Below, in pieces: positions 1-5,760 of a DNA stretch of 5,760 bases (positions are counted from its first letter, which is position 1; the number at the start of each line of letters is the position of its first letter). The notes beneath the pieces are model-generated. The model did not search any database and was not told the DNA's origin. It saw nothing but the letters and a program-made list of their open reading frames with translations. The stretch comes from Desulfobacteraceae bacterium (lineage in GTDB: Bacteria > Desulfobacterota > DSM-4660 > Desulfatiglandales > Desulfatiglandaceae): the NCBI GenBank assembly GCA_011048855.1, contig DSCZ01000348.1:1-5760 (forward strand), written 5' to 3'. Position numbers and translations under genes: made by a program.

Positions 1-217
1 ATACCTATATGGTATTTTACATGACTACAATTTCACAGCAAAAATCCACCCTGCAGTGAATTATTCCATTTATTATCAAGTGGTTATATCGAATAACAAG
101 GAATATCTTCTCGGGAACTTCAGATTAAAGGAAGGCGTCATGAGTTAGTTCAACGACGGAGTCAGGTTCCAAAACGCCGGTTCAAAACAATTAGATATTA
201 CGACAACATGATTCATG
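1..217. other. Non-coding region downstream of the operon
   Basis: No open frame longer than about 20 codons with a usable ribosome binding site is visible on either strand. No GC-rich hairpin followed by a T-run is seen after the last stop. Small structures are present: an 11-bp palindrome CATGATTCATG at 207-217 abutting the stop, an imperfect direct repeat at 165-188, and an AT-rich dyad at 1-15. Confidence 0.6.
165..188. repeat. Short imperfect direct repeat
   Basis: GGTTCCAAAAC (165-175) and GGTTCAAAAC (179-188) are near-identical copies separated by GCC, start to start 14 bp apart. The function is unknown. The spacing is compatible with a protein-binding site, but chance is possible. 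Confidence 0.4.
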
Positions 218-1624
218 CTATACTGCGAGATGTTCTTTCACAAAATTTTCCAGCGCTGATGATGGGATGGGGATCATAGGCGGCCGTACGTTAAGGATGC
301 CTATACGCTCCATAGGGATGCCGGAAAGACGAATGAACTCAAGGACAACAGACTCGCATACCCTTCCCTGGCAATGCCCCATAGCGAAGCGAGTGTGCTT
401 GATTTCGTTGATATTGTCCATTCCGGAAGCGACGGCGTTTCGTATCACCCCTGCTTGAACCCCCTCGCATCGGCATACAATAGTATCGTCCTTGATTGCT
501 TCATACAGGCCTTTTTTAGGCGTAAAAACCCGTGTCAGAGCATCGTTCCACTGGCGAAGTTTTTTCTGCCGTTTTTGCAGGGATAAAATCTCATCCAAAA
601 AGGCTGAATCTTCCTTTCCTTCCAGTCGAAAAGCGACATGCAGCCCGGCAATTTTCCCTCGGATTTCAGCCAGGATGGCTCCACCGATTCCTGCCGCATC
701 GCCGGCCACGTAAAGGTTCTCCCCCCCACATCGACCGTATGCGTCAACATCCGGGCGAAAACAAAGTTGGCGGCTATCGTAGACATGACTGCAGCCACAA
801 AGTCGCGTTAACCGATTTGCAGGCAAAAAACCATGGTGGACTCCAACTATGTCAGTCTCAATTGTTTTTTCGGACCCCGGCATAGGTCTCCATTGTTGGT
901 CAAGCCGCGTGATGACAGCGGATTCCACCTTGTCTTTTCCAGAAACCGATACCACGGCTTGGTGCCGATGGAAGTGAACCCTTCTCGAGAAAAGAAGGGG
1001 TTTCCAGTAGGTCAATGCCTCCTGCAAGAGAAACGAATGCTGCAGTATTTTTGGAAGAAGGATCAGGTTTTCAACCCAGCCTGTAGCGTCGCAAATGTCG
1101 ACACTTTGGGCACCGCAACGTATGAGTGCCGACCCCACGGCCACCAGAAGGGGGCCTGTGCCGGACAGGATGACTTTTCGGCCGGGAAGAATCCGCTGGT
1201 TAAGCAGAATCTTCTGAAGCCCTCCGACGGTCATAACCCCTGGCAATGTCCAACCGCTGAAGGGAATCACCCTTTCCATTGCACCTTCGCAAATGATCAG
1301 GTTGCGAAAGTTCATCTCCAAAGTACGTCCATCACGGATGGCCGTAAGTGTGGAATTATCGAAACACCCCCAAACCTGGGTTCGGGAAAAAACACGTATT
1401 GAGTCACTGATGTCCTCAAATCGCGCAAGCAAATGCTCCCCCGCCTTATGGCGATCCCAATGCTGAATGACATGGAATTCGGAAGGCGGTTTTCGATAAA
1501 TCCGCCCCCCTGGCTCGGGCGACTCATCTATTACTGCGATTCTATGACCTCTTTGGGCCAGTTCAATAGATGCAGCTATTCCAGCCGGACCTAAACCCAA
1601 CACAACTGCATCGAAAGATTCCAT
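218..1624 (-). CDS. FAD/NAD(P)-binding oxidoreductase with C-terminal BFD-like [2Fe-2S] domain (HcnB / opine oxidase A-like)
   Basis: This 468-residue flavoprotein subunit matches HcnB and opine/D-hydroxyproline dehydrogenase alpha components. The N-terminal FAD site is GLGPAG at 10-15, with D33/E34 closing beta-2 and then GGRIYR at 39-44. The family hallmark GAMER...GWTLPGVMTVGGLQ spans 114-137. A second Rossmann loop, GTGPLL, is at 155-160. The second FAD motif, ENLYVAGDAAGIGGA, is at 302-316, followed by AEIRGKIAGL at 319-328. The C-terminal domain is BFD-like: CRCE with C384 and C386, then MGHCQGRVC with C418 and C423, giving C-x-C-x31-C-x4-C for a second [2Fe-2S] cluster. It ends in the usual VRPPMIPIP segment. 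There is no signal peptide. The ATG is preceded by GGGAG. It is the last visible gene of the operon and likely passes electrons from the DAO subunit via the Fe-S subunit to a quinone or other carrier. The substrate is not determinable. Classification as a stand-alone nitrite reductase-like or thioredoxin reductase-like enzyme is unlikely given its neighbours. Confidence 0.93.
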   Translation of the reverse strand: MESFDAVVLGLGPAGIAASIELAQRGHRIAVIDESPEPGGRIYRKPPSEFHVIQHWDRHKAGEHLLARFEDISDSIRVFSRTQVWGCFDNSTLTAIRDGRTLEMNFRNLIICEGAMERVIPFSGWTLPGVMTVGGLQKILLNQRILPGRKVILSGTGPLLVAVGSALIRCGAQSVDICDATGWVENLILLPKILQHSFLLQEALTYWKPLLFSRRVHFHRHQAVVSVSGKDKVESAVITRLDQQWRPMPGSEKTIETDIVGVHHGFLPANRLTRLCGCSHVYDSRQLCFRPDVDAYGRCGGENLYVAGDAAGIGGAILAEIRGKIAGLHVAFRLEGKEDSAFLDEILSLQKRQKKLRQWNDALTRVFTPKKGLYEAIKDDTIVCRCEGVQAGVIRNAVASGMDNINEIKHTRFAMGHCQGRVCESVVLEFIRLSGIPMERIGILNVRPPMIPIPSSALENFVKEHLAV

Positions 1625-1657
1625 TCAGGCTCCCACTTTTTTAATATACATATTGAA
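1625..1657 (-). other. AT-rich 33-bp intergenic spacer with ribosome binding site
   Basis: This is the only gap inside the operon. It holds GGGAG at 1630-1634, 5 nt before the ATG at 1622-1624, and a short AT-rich dyad AATATACATATT (plus strand, 1643-1654). No promoter or terminator can be supported here. The spacer probably only allows independent initiation of the last gene. Confidence 0.5.
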
Positions 1658-1960
1658 TTATAGGCTATCATCAAATTGACGCGTTTTAACTATCATGCCA
1701 TCCTTTACTTCTATTTGGCAGGCCCGCTCTGTGACTCCATCTACCTCCACAAGACAACTGTGGCATATGCCGATATTACAGAACACACCCATAGGACGGC
1801 CTTTATGGGTTTGAAACACCCATCTGCCGGAGGCGATTAGCGCAGTAGCCAAGGACTCACCTGCGAAAGAAGAAATTCGTTCGCCATTCACCTGGATAGT
1901 AACTGGTTTCCCCCGTTCGATGCCATCCGTAATTCGAATGGCTTCAAGGCCCTTACTCAT
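1658..1960 (-). CDS. Small (2Fe-2S)-binding ferredoxin-like subunit (HcnA-like)
   Basis: This 100-residue protein has a plant-type ferredoxin fold of the kind found as the small subunit of HcnABC-type dehydrogenases and as the N-terminal domain of heterotetrameric sarcosine oxidase alpha. It has two beta strands with a turn (VTIQVNGERI at 20-29), the FAGESLATALIASG segment at 32-45, and cysteines 61, 66, 69 and 81. These sit in the pattern C-x4-C-x2-C-x11-C (FCNIGICHSC, then VTERAC) that binds one [2Fe-2S] cluster. The common CGMG of the family reads CNIG here, which leaves the cysteine ligands intact. It is cytoplasmic and has no signal peptide. It most likely takes electrons between the DAO-type catalytic subunit and the second flavoprotein. 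It sits between their genes, overlapping the former by 8 bp and lying 33 bp from the latter. The family call is firm and complex membership is inferred from gene order. Confidence 0.92.
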   Translation of the reverse strand: MSKGLEAIRITDGIERGKPVTIQVNGERISSFAGESLATALIASGRWVFQTHKGRPMGVFCNIGICHSCLVEVDGVTERACQIEVKDGMIVKTRQFDDSL

Positions 1961-3113
1961 ATGAAGTCTCCCGGGTTATGTCTTTTGAATTGGAAAATCG
2001 AGACCAAGAGAATGCCGACAGGTCCATTGAAGCTTTTCCATCTACGGTCCATTCAGCCAATAGTTTTCCCACTATGGGTCCAAGGCAGAACCCATGACCG
2101 GAAAATCCGGCAGCGATAAAAAGATTATTGAATTCCGGCACTCGGTCTATAATCGGAATATGATCAGGCGACCACGTGGTGATACCGGCGAAGCCTCGGA
2201 TGAGAAGGATTCGGCCAATAAACGGGAAATACTGGATATACCCTTGGCCTACATCCGTAAATGCTTGATAGGAAATATCCGTATTTTTGTTTTGTACAGG
2301 ATAACCCCTGACACCAAGATGAAGATTCCCGCTCGCAGCCTGGCGGCAGTACCCGTGTTCAAAACTTATAAAACAAGGGAATACAGGGGAAACGGGTTCG
2401 GTGACAACGATCTGGGATTTGCGATAAAAGAGAGGAACATCCAGCCCGACGGTCCTAATCAGCTCCTGGGCCCACGCACCCGCCGTGTTTATCACCGTGT
2501 CAGCGAGATACCGGTTTCGATCGGTTTCGATGCCGATAGCATTCCCGTCCGAAACGAGGATTTTTTTTGCGGGCTCATGAGTTCGGAGCTGGACTCCCGC
2601 CTCCTGCAGTGCCTTGTGCATGGCACCTGCGAGGAGAAGAGCGTTCGCAGTTCCGTCCGAAGGGCAGAACGTGCCTCCCTGGATAGGCAAATCAGGATTT
2701 AGAATCGGGAGGTATTCCCGAACATCCTTTTCTTCCCACCAAAAAACCTCGAGTCCCTGAGCGTTTTCTCTTTGAACACGTTCTTTGGCATCGACAGCCT
2801 CCTCCTCGTTGCGCACGAGCTTGAGATTTCCAGTGCGGCGATATTCGATGTCCATACCAAGGTCCTCGCTCAGATTGGCCCAGATTTTAACGGATGCCAT
2901 CGACAATGGGGTTTCGGCCGGATGTCTATATTGCTGGCGAACCCCGCCACCCGTACGCCCCGTTGCAGCGCGGAAGATGGGGCCTTTGTCCAGCAAAATA
3001 ACAGCCTGGCCTTTTCGTGCCAGATAGAGGGCGGTGAAAACTCCCATAATTCCAGCCCCTGCCACCACACTGTCTGCTTTCACAAAATTTCCGGAAAGGT
3101 TGGCATTTTTCAC
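1953..3113 (-). CDS. FAD-dependent amino acid/amine oxidoreductase, DAO family (HcnC / opine oxidase B / SoxB-like catalytic subunit)
   Basis: This 386-residue flavoprotein is of the D-amino-acid oxidase (DAO) fold, the group with sarcosine oxidase beta, HcnC, opine oxidase B and D-hydroxyproline dehydrogenase. These oxidise the C-N bond of amino acids or N-alkyl amino acids at FAD. The dinucleotide-binding loop GAGIMG is at 19-24, with the end of beta-2 at D42. TGRTGGGVRQQYR follows at 51-63. A mid-protein block, GGTFCPSDGTANALLLAGAM, is at 146-165. The C-terminal FAD/substrate segments RGFAGITTWSPDHIPIID at 306-323 and GFSGHGFCLGPIVGKLLAEW at 336-355 are typical of the family. Translation starts at a GTG overlapping the upstream TGA, with a strong ribosome binding site. 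There is no signal peptide. The gene overlaps the [2Fe-2S] subunit gene by 8 bp, which strongly implies one complex with the next two products. It is probably the catalytic subunit. The substrate is unresolved: an opine, imino acid, D-amino acid or, less likely, glycine (cyanide synthesis). Confidence 0.92.
   Translation of the reverse strand: MKNANLSGNFVKADSVVAGAGIMGVFTALYLARKGQAVILLDKGPIFRAATGRTGGGVRQQYRHPAETPLSMASVKIWANLSEDLGMDIEYRRTGNLKLVRNEEEAVDAKERVQRENAQGLEVFWWEEKDVREYLPILNPDLPIQGGTFCPSDGTANALLLAGAMHKALQEAGVQLRTHEPAKKILVSDGNAIGIETDRNRYLADTVINTAGAWAQELIRTVGLDVPLFYRKSQIVVTEPVSPVFPCFISFEHGYCRQAASGNLHLGVRGYPVQNKNTDISYQAFTDVGQGYIQYFPFIGRILLIRGFAGITTWSPDHIPIIDRVPEFNNLFIAAGFSGHGFCLGPIVGKLLAEWTVDGKASMDLSAFSWSRFSNSKDITRETSYE
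1968..1972 (-). promoter_or_regulatory. Ribosome binding site of the [2Fe-2S] subunit gene
   Basis: GGGAG lies 7 nt before the ATG at 1958-1960, inside the end of the upstream coding region. It supports independent re-initiation at the 8-bp overlap. Confidence 0.6.
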
Positions 3114-4459
3114 ACTTGAATCTCCCCCAGGCAGCCGGCAAAACTTCTTGCCGAGATCGATTTCAGGCTGTGAATTGCGGAAAGGATTTTTTCATCGTAT
3201 GCATCCGGCACTCTTCTTTTTGCAACGTGTCGAAATTTGTTTTGAAGTTCCTGGAACGTGAAGGGGTTCAAGAGATCTCCTTTTGGGTGATCAACACGAT
3301 ACTCGAATTGAGCGCTGTGCGTCTTCACCACCACGCGGGCAGCAGCTTTCTCCGGAAAGAGAGCCTCCATTTCTTCATCCAGTACGAGGTGGACCTGTTT
3401 CGCCCATCGGGAAAGGTATTCCATCCGAAGATATTCAGGATCCATCGGAAGAAGGGCTTCCAGCCCGTGGAAGGCCGCAACCGCCATGCAAAAAGGTACT
3501 GAAAACTGGGCGGCTTCCAAGGTCGCTGGATCAGCCTGATTCTTTAAACCAATGGCTCTACGAAACGTATGAACCTCCACCGCCTGAATTTCTTCCGCAC
3601 AAAGCGCTTCTGTTCCCATAATTTCCACCAGGGCGTCAATCGCTGCGTGAGCCCACCTGCAACAGGAGTAACGTTTGAAATAGGTCCTTTCAATCGCCCA
3701 GGAATCTCCCAAATCCTTAAGGATCTCCTCGGGGTTATAGTAGTCAGGATGATCCAAAAGGTCTAATGGGCCGGTAAAGCCGTTTTCAGCCAATTCAACT
3801 GCAGAAAGACCGGTAAGCGTACCCCATGGAATTCCTTCCTTTGTATTGTGACCGAGTCTGCTGTAGGCGGATGCCGACTGAATCGGGGCATGAATGCCGG
3901 ATATGGCCAATGCGTGGGCCATGATCTCCTCCGGGAGGTTCTTCAACCATCCTGCAGCGGCGGCCGCGCCAAAACCGCACCACCTGCCTGTTGAAAAGGT
4001 ATCCAAAGAAGACAAATCACGGGCGGCAGCGATTCGGACAGCGGCTTCGTAGCCGATAATCACAGCCGTAAGGAAATCATCCCCGGCCTTTTGGAGGAAT
4101 TCCGACCATGCCAGAGCCGCCGGTATCACGGCAGCTCCCGGGTGGCCTCCCGCCAAACGATTGCCGTCATCTAAGTCCAAAGCGCTGGCAGCCACAGCAT
4201 TAACCATGGAAGCGGCTGAAGGACTCAGGCGGCTTCCTGAAAACCAAACAGTACAGTGGCCCTCGGGGAAAAACCCGGCTGCAAATTTGCGGGCGGCCCG
4301 GGCCGCCGGCGATGAGTGTCCCGCCAAAGCGGAAGCTATCAGATCCAGAGTGCAGTTTTGAGCCGCATCCATTGCGGAGAGAGGGATATCGTCTTTGCGA
4401 ATCCGGCGGATAAACTGGGAGAGACCAATCGTCACAGGTTCCTGAGTTTGTGAGTTCAT
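3110..4459 (-). CDS. MmgE/PrpD family protein (dehydratase/decarboxylase/epimerase superfamily)
   Basis: This 449-residue protein is a cytoplasmic enzyme of the MmgE/PrpD superfamily, which contains 2-methylcitrate dehydratase, cis-aconitate decarboxylase and iminodisuccinate epimerase. It has the usual length with no break. Family landmarks are ALDLDDG at 93-99, GHPGAAVIPAALA at 105-117, the NTKEGIPW...TGLSAVELAENGFTGP block at about 205-231, and YFKRYSCCRWAHAAIDAL at about 260-277. By comparison from memory with human cis-aconitate decarboxylase, the acid/base residues Asp, His, Lys and His appear conserved as D95, H106, K207 and H271. The histidine of the GfHpT-like segment seems absent: the stretch around 154-164 reads TFSTGRWCGFG. 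This makes assignment as a true methylcitrate dehydratase or aconitate decarboxylase unsafe. The ATG overlaps the upstream ATPase stop (ATGA) and has only a weak AAAGG ribosome binding site at 4467-4471, as expected for coupled translation. The context points to amino-acid or opine catabolism, possibly an epimerase step. The family call is firm; the reaction is unknown. Confidence 0.92.
   Translation of the reverse strand: MNSQTQEPVTIGLSQFIRRIRKDDIPLSAMDAAQNCTLDLIASALAGHSSPAARAARKFAAGFFPEGHCTVWFSGSRLSPSAASMVNAVAASALDLDDGNRLAGGHPGAAVIPAALAWSEFLQKAGDDFLTAVIIGYEAAVRIAAARDLSSLDTFSTGRWCGFGAAAAAGWLKNLPEEIMAHALAISGIHAPIQSASAYSRLGHNTKEGIPWGTLTGLSAVELAENGFTGPLDLLDHPDYYNPEEILKDLGDSWAIERTYFKRYSCCRWAHAAIDALVEIMGTEALCAEEIQAVEVHTFRRAIGLKNQADPATLEAAQFSVPFCMAVAAFHGLEALLPMDPEYLRMEYLSRWAKQVHLVLDEEMEALFPEKAAARVVVKTHSAQFEYRVDHPKGDLLNPFTFQELQNKFRHVAKRRVPDAYDEKILSAIHSLKSISARSFAGCLGEIQV
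3122..3128 (-). promoter_or_regulatory. Strong ribosome binding site supporting a GTG start
   Basis: GGGGGAG lies 8 nt before the GTG at 3111-3113. It decides the start of the DAO-type oxidoreductase: the GTG shares bases with the TGA of the upstream gene (GTGA), and the next in-frame ATG falls inside the FAD-binding GxGxxG loop, too late to be a start. Confidence 0.75.
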
Positions 4460-5460
4460 GTGGCGGCCTTTTCTCCATTTGAGGAATAACGATGACAGAA
4501 TACCTGCCGACCACCAGGGAACTCAACTGCGGCTGGAGATATCTCTGTGCAGACAGGCATCACCCTTGGGCACCTGGGGTGAAAATAACACCCGGTTGGA
4601 AGTTTGATCGGGTTGGGTACATCACCAGGAAGAAGTTTGGTATACTCCCTTTTTGCTTTAGCCCTTGGGATGGGAATCGCACCCATAAGCGCCTGGGTAT
4701 ATGGATGGAGAGGATTTGAACAAATATCAACATCACTGGCGATTTCAACGATTTTTCCTAGATACATCACCGCTATTCTATCTGCGATATGCTCGACCAC
4801 TCCCAAATCATGGGAAATAAACAGGTAGCTCAGCCCCAATTTCGTTTTCAATCGATCCAGAAGATTAAGTATCTGAGCTTGGATACTCACATCCAGTGCG
4901 GACACCGGCTCGTCGCATACCAGCAGCGAAGGGTCCATCGTCAACGCCCGCGCTACAGCGATACGCTGCCGTTGTCCGCCGGAAAACTCATGTGGGAAAC
5001 GAGAACAATGCTCGGGTTTAAGCCCTACTGTTCGCAGCAATTCGAGCACTCTATTTTTACGTTCTATTTTGGTTAAATTTGTGTAGAGCATAAGAGGTTC
5101 GCTGAGCATGGCTTCCACAGACATCCTTGGATTCAACGTGGAGTAGGGATCCTGGAAAATCATCTGGAACCGAGGTCGTAATGTTCGAAGTTCTGGTTCA
5201 GACAACTGACCCAGGTCAATCCCTTGAAAAACGACTTTCCCCCCCGTTGGTCGCTGGAGAAACGTGATGCACTTACCCAAAGTGGTCTTGCCGCAGCCGG
5301 ATTCCCCCACCAAACCGAGAGATTCTCCTTGTCTAATACGGAATGATACACGGTTTACCGCATGGACGTTCCCCACGGTGAGCTTAAAAACCCCTTTCTG
5401 TATAGGGAAGTGCTTTTCCAGGTCCGAGACCTGAAGGATATCCTTTGTTTGCTCGCTCAT
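4456..5460 (-). CDS. DppF/OppF-type peptide ABC transporter ATP-binding protein
   Basis: This is the second ATPase of a dipeptide/oligopeptide-family importer and powers uptake of a small peptide- or amino-acid-like solute. All nucleotide-binding motifs are present in order in its 334 residues: Walker A GESGCGKTT at 52-60, Q-loop Q103 in MIFQDPYSTLNP, signature FSGGQRQR at 159-166, Walker B LLVCDEP at 179-185, D-loop SALD at 187-190 and the H-loop histidine H217 in ISHD. The C-terminal oligopeptide domain has NPLHPYTQAL at 249-258 and cysteines 291, 297, 304 and 322, spaced C-x5-C-x6-C-x17-C exactly as in the partner ATPase upstream. The length matches E. coli DppF and OppF. The ATG overlaps the upstream stop (ATGA), with a modest ribosome binding site GGTGA at 5467-5471. 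The stop overlaps the following MmgE/PrpD gene by 4 bp, so transport and enzyme genes share one transcript. The family is clear but the substrate is not. Confidence 0.95.
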   Translation of the reverse strand: MSEQTKDILQVSDLEKHFPIQKGVFKLTVGNVHAVNRVSFRIRQGESLGLVGESGCGKTTLGKCITFLQRPTGGKVVFQGIDLGQLSEPELRTLRPRFQMIFQDPYSTLNPRMSVEAMLSEPLMLYTNLTKIERKNRVLELLRTVGLKPEHCSRFPHEFSGGQRQRIAVARALTMDPSLLVCDEPVSALDVSIQAQILNLLDRLKTKLGLSYLFISHDLGVVEHIADRIAVMYLGKIVEIASDVDICSNPLHPYTQALMGAIPIPRAKAKREYTKLLPGDVPNPIKLPTGCYFHPRCPRVMPVCTEISPAAVEFPGGRQVFCHRYSSNGEKAAT

Positions 5461-5760
5461 TGGTTTTCACCATGAGCAACCCAGCAAGCGACCCAATGCT
5501 TATCCTCAATTTCCATAAGTTCGGGGGCTACCTGAGTGCAGATATTTTTTCTCATTCGACAACGGGGGTTGAATACGCATCCTGAAGGAATATCGGTTAA
5601 CCCCGGCACAACCCCCGGAATTTCATCCAGGGGTGCGCGTCCTATCGTTCGTTTTCTCCCCGGGAAAGGAATGGAGTTGATTAACCCCCGAGTATATGGA
5701 TGTGCCGGATTTTCGAAGATAGTATCTACAGGCGCATCTTCCATCACCCGCCCAAGATAC
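5457..5760 (-). CDS. DppD/OppD-type peptide ABC transporter ATP-binding protein, C-terminal part (gene cut by window edge)
   Basis: This is the last ~100 residues of the first ATPase of a dipeptide/oligopeptide-type importer. The frame stays open to the window edge: the residues read just before the in-frame GTG at 5745-5747 are YLGR, which continues into VMEDAP, the usual family run-in to the C-terminal region. That GTG is therefore an internal valine, not a start. What is visible is the oligopeptide-transporter C-terminal domain: the NPAHPYTRGL motif (the HPY signature), an IPFPGR turn, the PGVVPGL segment, and a four-cysteine pattern C-x5-C-x6-C-x17-C ending near the C-terminus. Related ATPases with this pattern have been shown to hold an iron-sulfur cluster. 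Walker A, signature and Walker B lie outside the window. The stop TGA overlaps the start of the next ATPase by 4 bp (ATGA), so the two are translationally coupled and probably form a heterodimeric motor in the cytoplasm. Opp, Dpp and nickel importers cannot be told apart here. Confidence 0.93.
   Translation of the reverse strand, partial: YLGRVMEDAPVDTIFENPAHPYTRGLINSIPFPGRKRTIGRAPLDEIPGVVPGLTDIPSGCVFNPRCRMRKNICTQVAPELMEIEDKHWVACWVAHGENQ

Noticed and set aside
1..15. ATACC/GGTAT dyad followed by a few T residues as a plus-strand terminator
   Set aside because: The stem is short and weak, it touches the window edge, and the sequence before it is unknown, so its role cannot be judged.
83..97. 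GTTAT/ATAAC hairpin as a terminator
   Set aside because: The stem is only 5 bp, AT-rich and lacks a following T-run on either strand.
70..99. Minus-strand promoter-like pair TTGTTA and TAATAA with an 18-bp spacer
   Set aside because: The match is weak, in an AT-rich stretch where such pairs arise by chance, and no gene start is visible downstream within the window.
833..1402. Plus-strand open frame of 189 codons antisense to the last flavoprotein gene
   Set aside because: It lies wholly inside a confidently identified minus-strand gene, shows no recognisable motif and is a shadow frame.
2094..2702. Plus-strand open frame of 202 codons antisense to the DAO-type oxidoreductase
   Set aside because: The opposite strand carries a complete flavoprotein with all family motifs, and this frame's translation looks like no known domain.
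218..3113. Calling the trio hydrogen cyanide synthase (hcnABC)
   Set aside because: The subunit folds agree, but gene order and the transporter and MmgE/PrpD neighbours fit uptake and catabolism better. The motifs do not distinguish glycine from other substrates.
5745..5747. GTG as a possible start of a short 96-residue protein at the right edge
   Set aside because: The frame remains open upstream and reads YLGR directly before it, matching the interior of DppD/OppD ATPases. It is an internal codon of a truncated gene.

Overview
The window is almost entirely one minus-strand operon. Six genes are packed head to tail, with the first cut by the right edge. In transcription order, from high to low coordinates, they are: the C-terminal end of a DppD/OppD-type peptide ABC transporter ATPase (5457-5760), a complete DppF/OppF-type ATPase (4456-5460), an MmgE/PrpD-family protein (3110-4459), a DAO-type FAD-dependent amine/amino-acid oxidoreductase (1953-3113), a small [2Fe-2S] ferredoxin-like subunit (1658-1960), and a pyridine-nucleotide-disulfide-type flavoprotein with a C-terminal BFD-like [2Fe-2S] domain (218-1624). 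The first five genes overlap their neighbours by 4, 4, 4 and 8 bp. The last gene follows a 33-bp AT-rich gap and has its own ribosome binding site. The remaining 217 bp at the left edge hold no convincing gene.

The last three genes match the three-component membrane- or electron-carrier-linked dehydrogenases typified by hydrogen cyanide synthase HcnABC, the opine oxidases (OoxAB/NoxAB type) and D-hydroxyproline dehydrogenase. In this group a DAO-type flavoprotein oxidises the C-N bond of an amino acid or N-substituted amino acid. The two Fe-S components and the second flavoprotein carry the electrons away. The upstream ATPases belong to the dipeptide/oligopeptide/nickel importer family, whose permeases and binding protein are expected just outside the right edge. 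The MmgE/PrpD family includes 2-methylcitrate dehydratase, cis-aconitate decarboxylase and iminodisuccinate epimerase. The best reading is a catabolic operon that imports an amino-acid-like, opine-like or short peptide-like compound, adjusts it by epimerisation or dehydration, and oxidises it. The actual substrate cannot be read from the sequence.

The organism is a bacterium with roughly balanced base composition. The ABC importer type and the Hcn/opine-oxidase-type complex occur in Proteobacteria and in Desulfobacterota (sulfate reducers and relatives), and also elsewhere. I cannot place it further with confidence. No RNA genes, mobile elements, CRISPR arrays or clear terminators are visible. 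The operon promoter must lie beyond the right edge.
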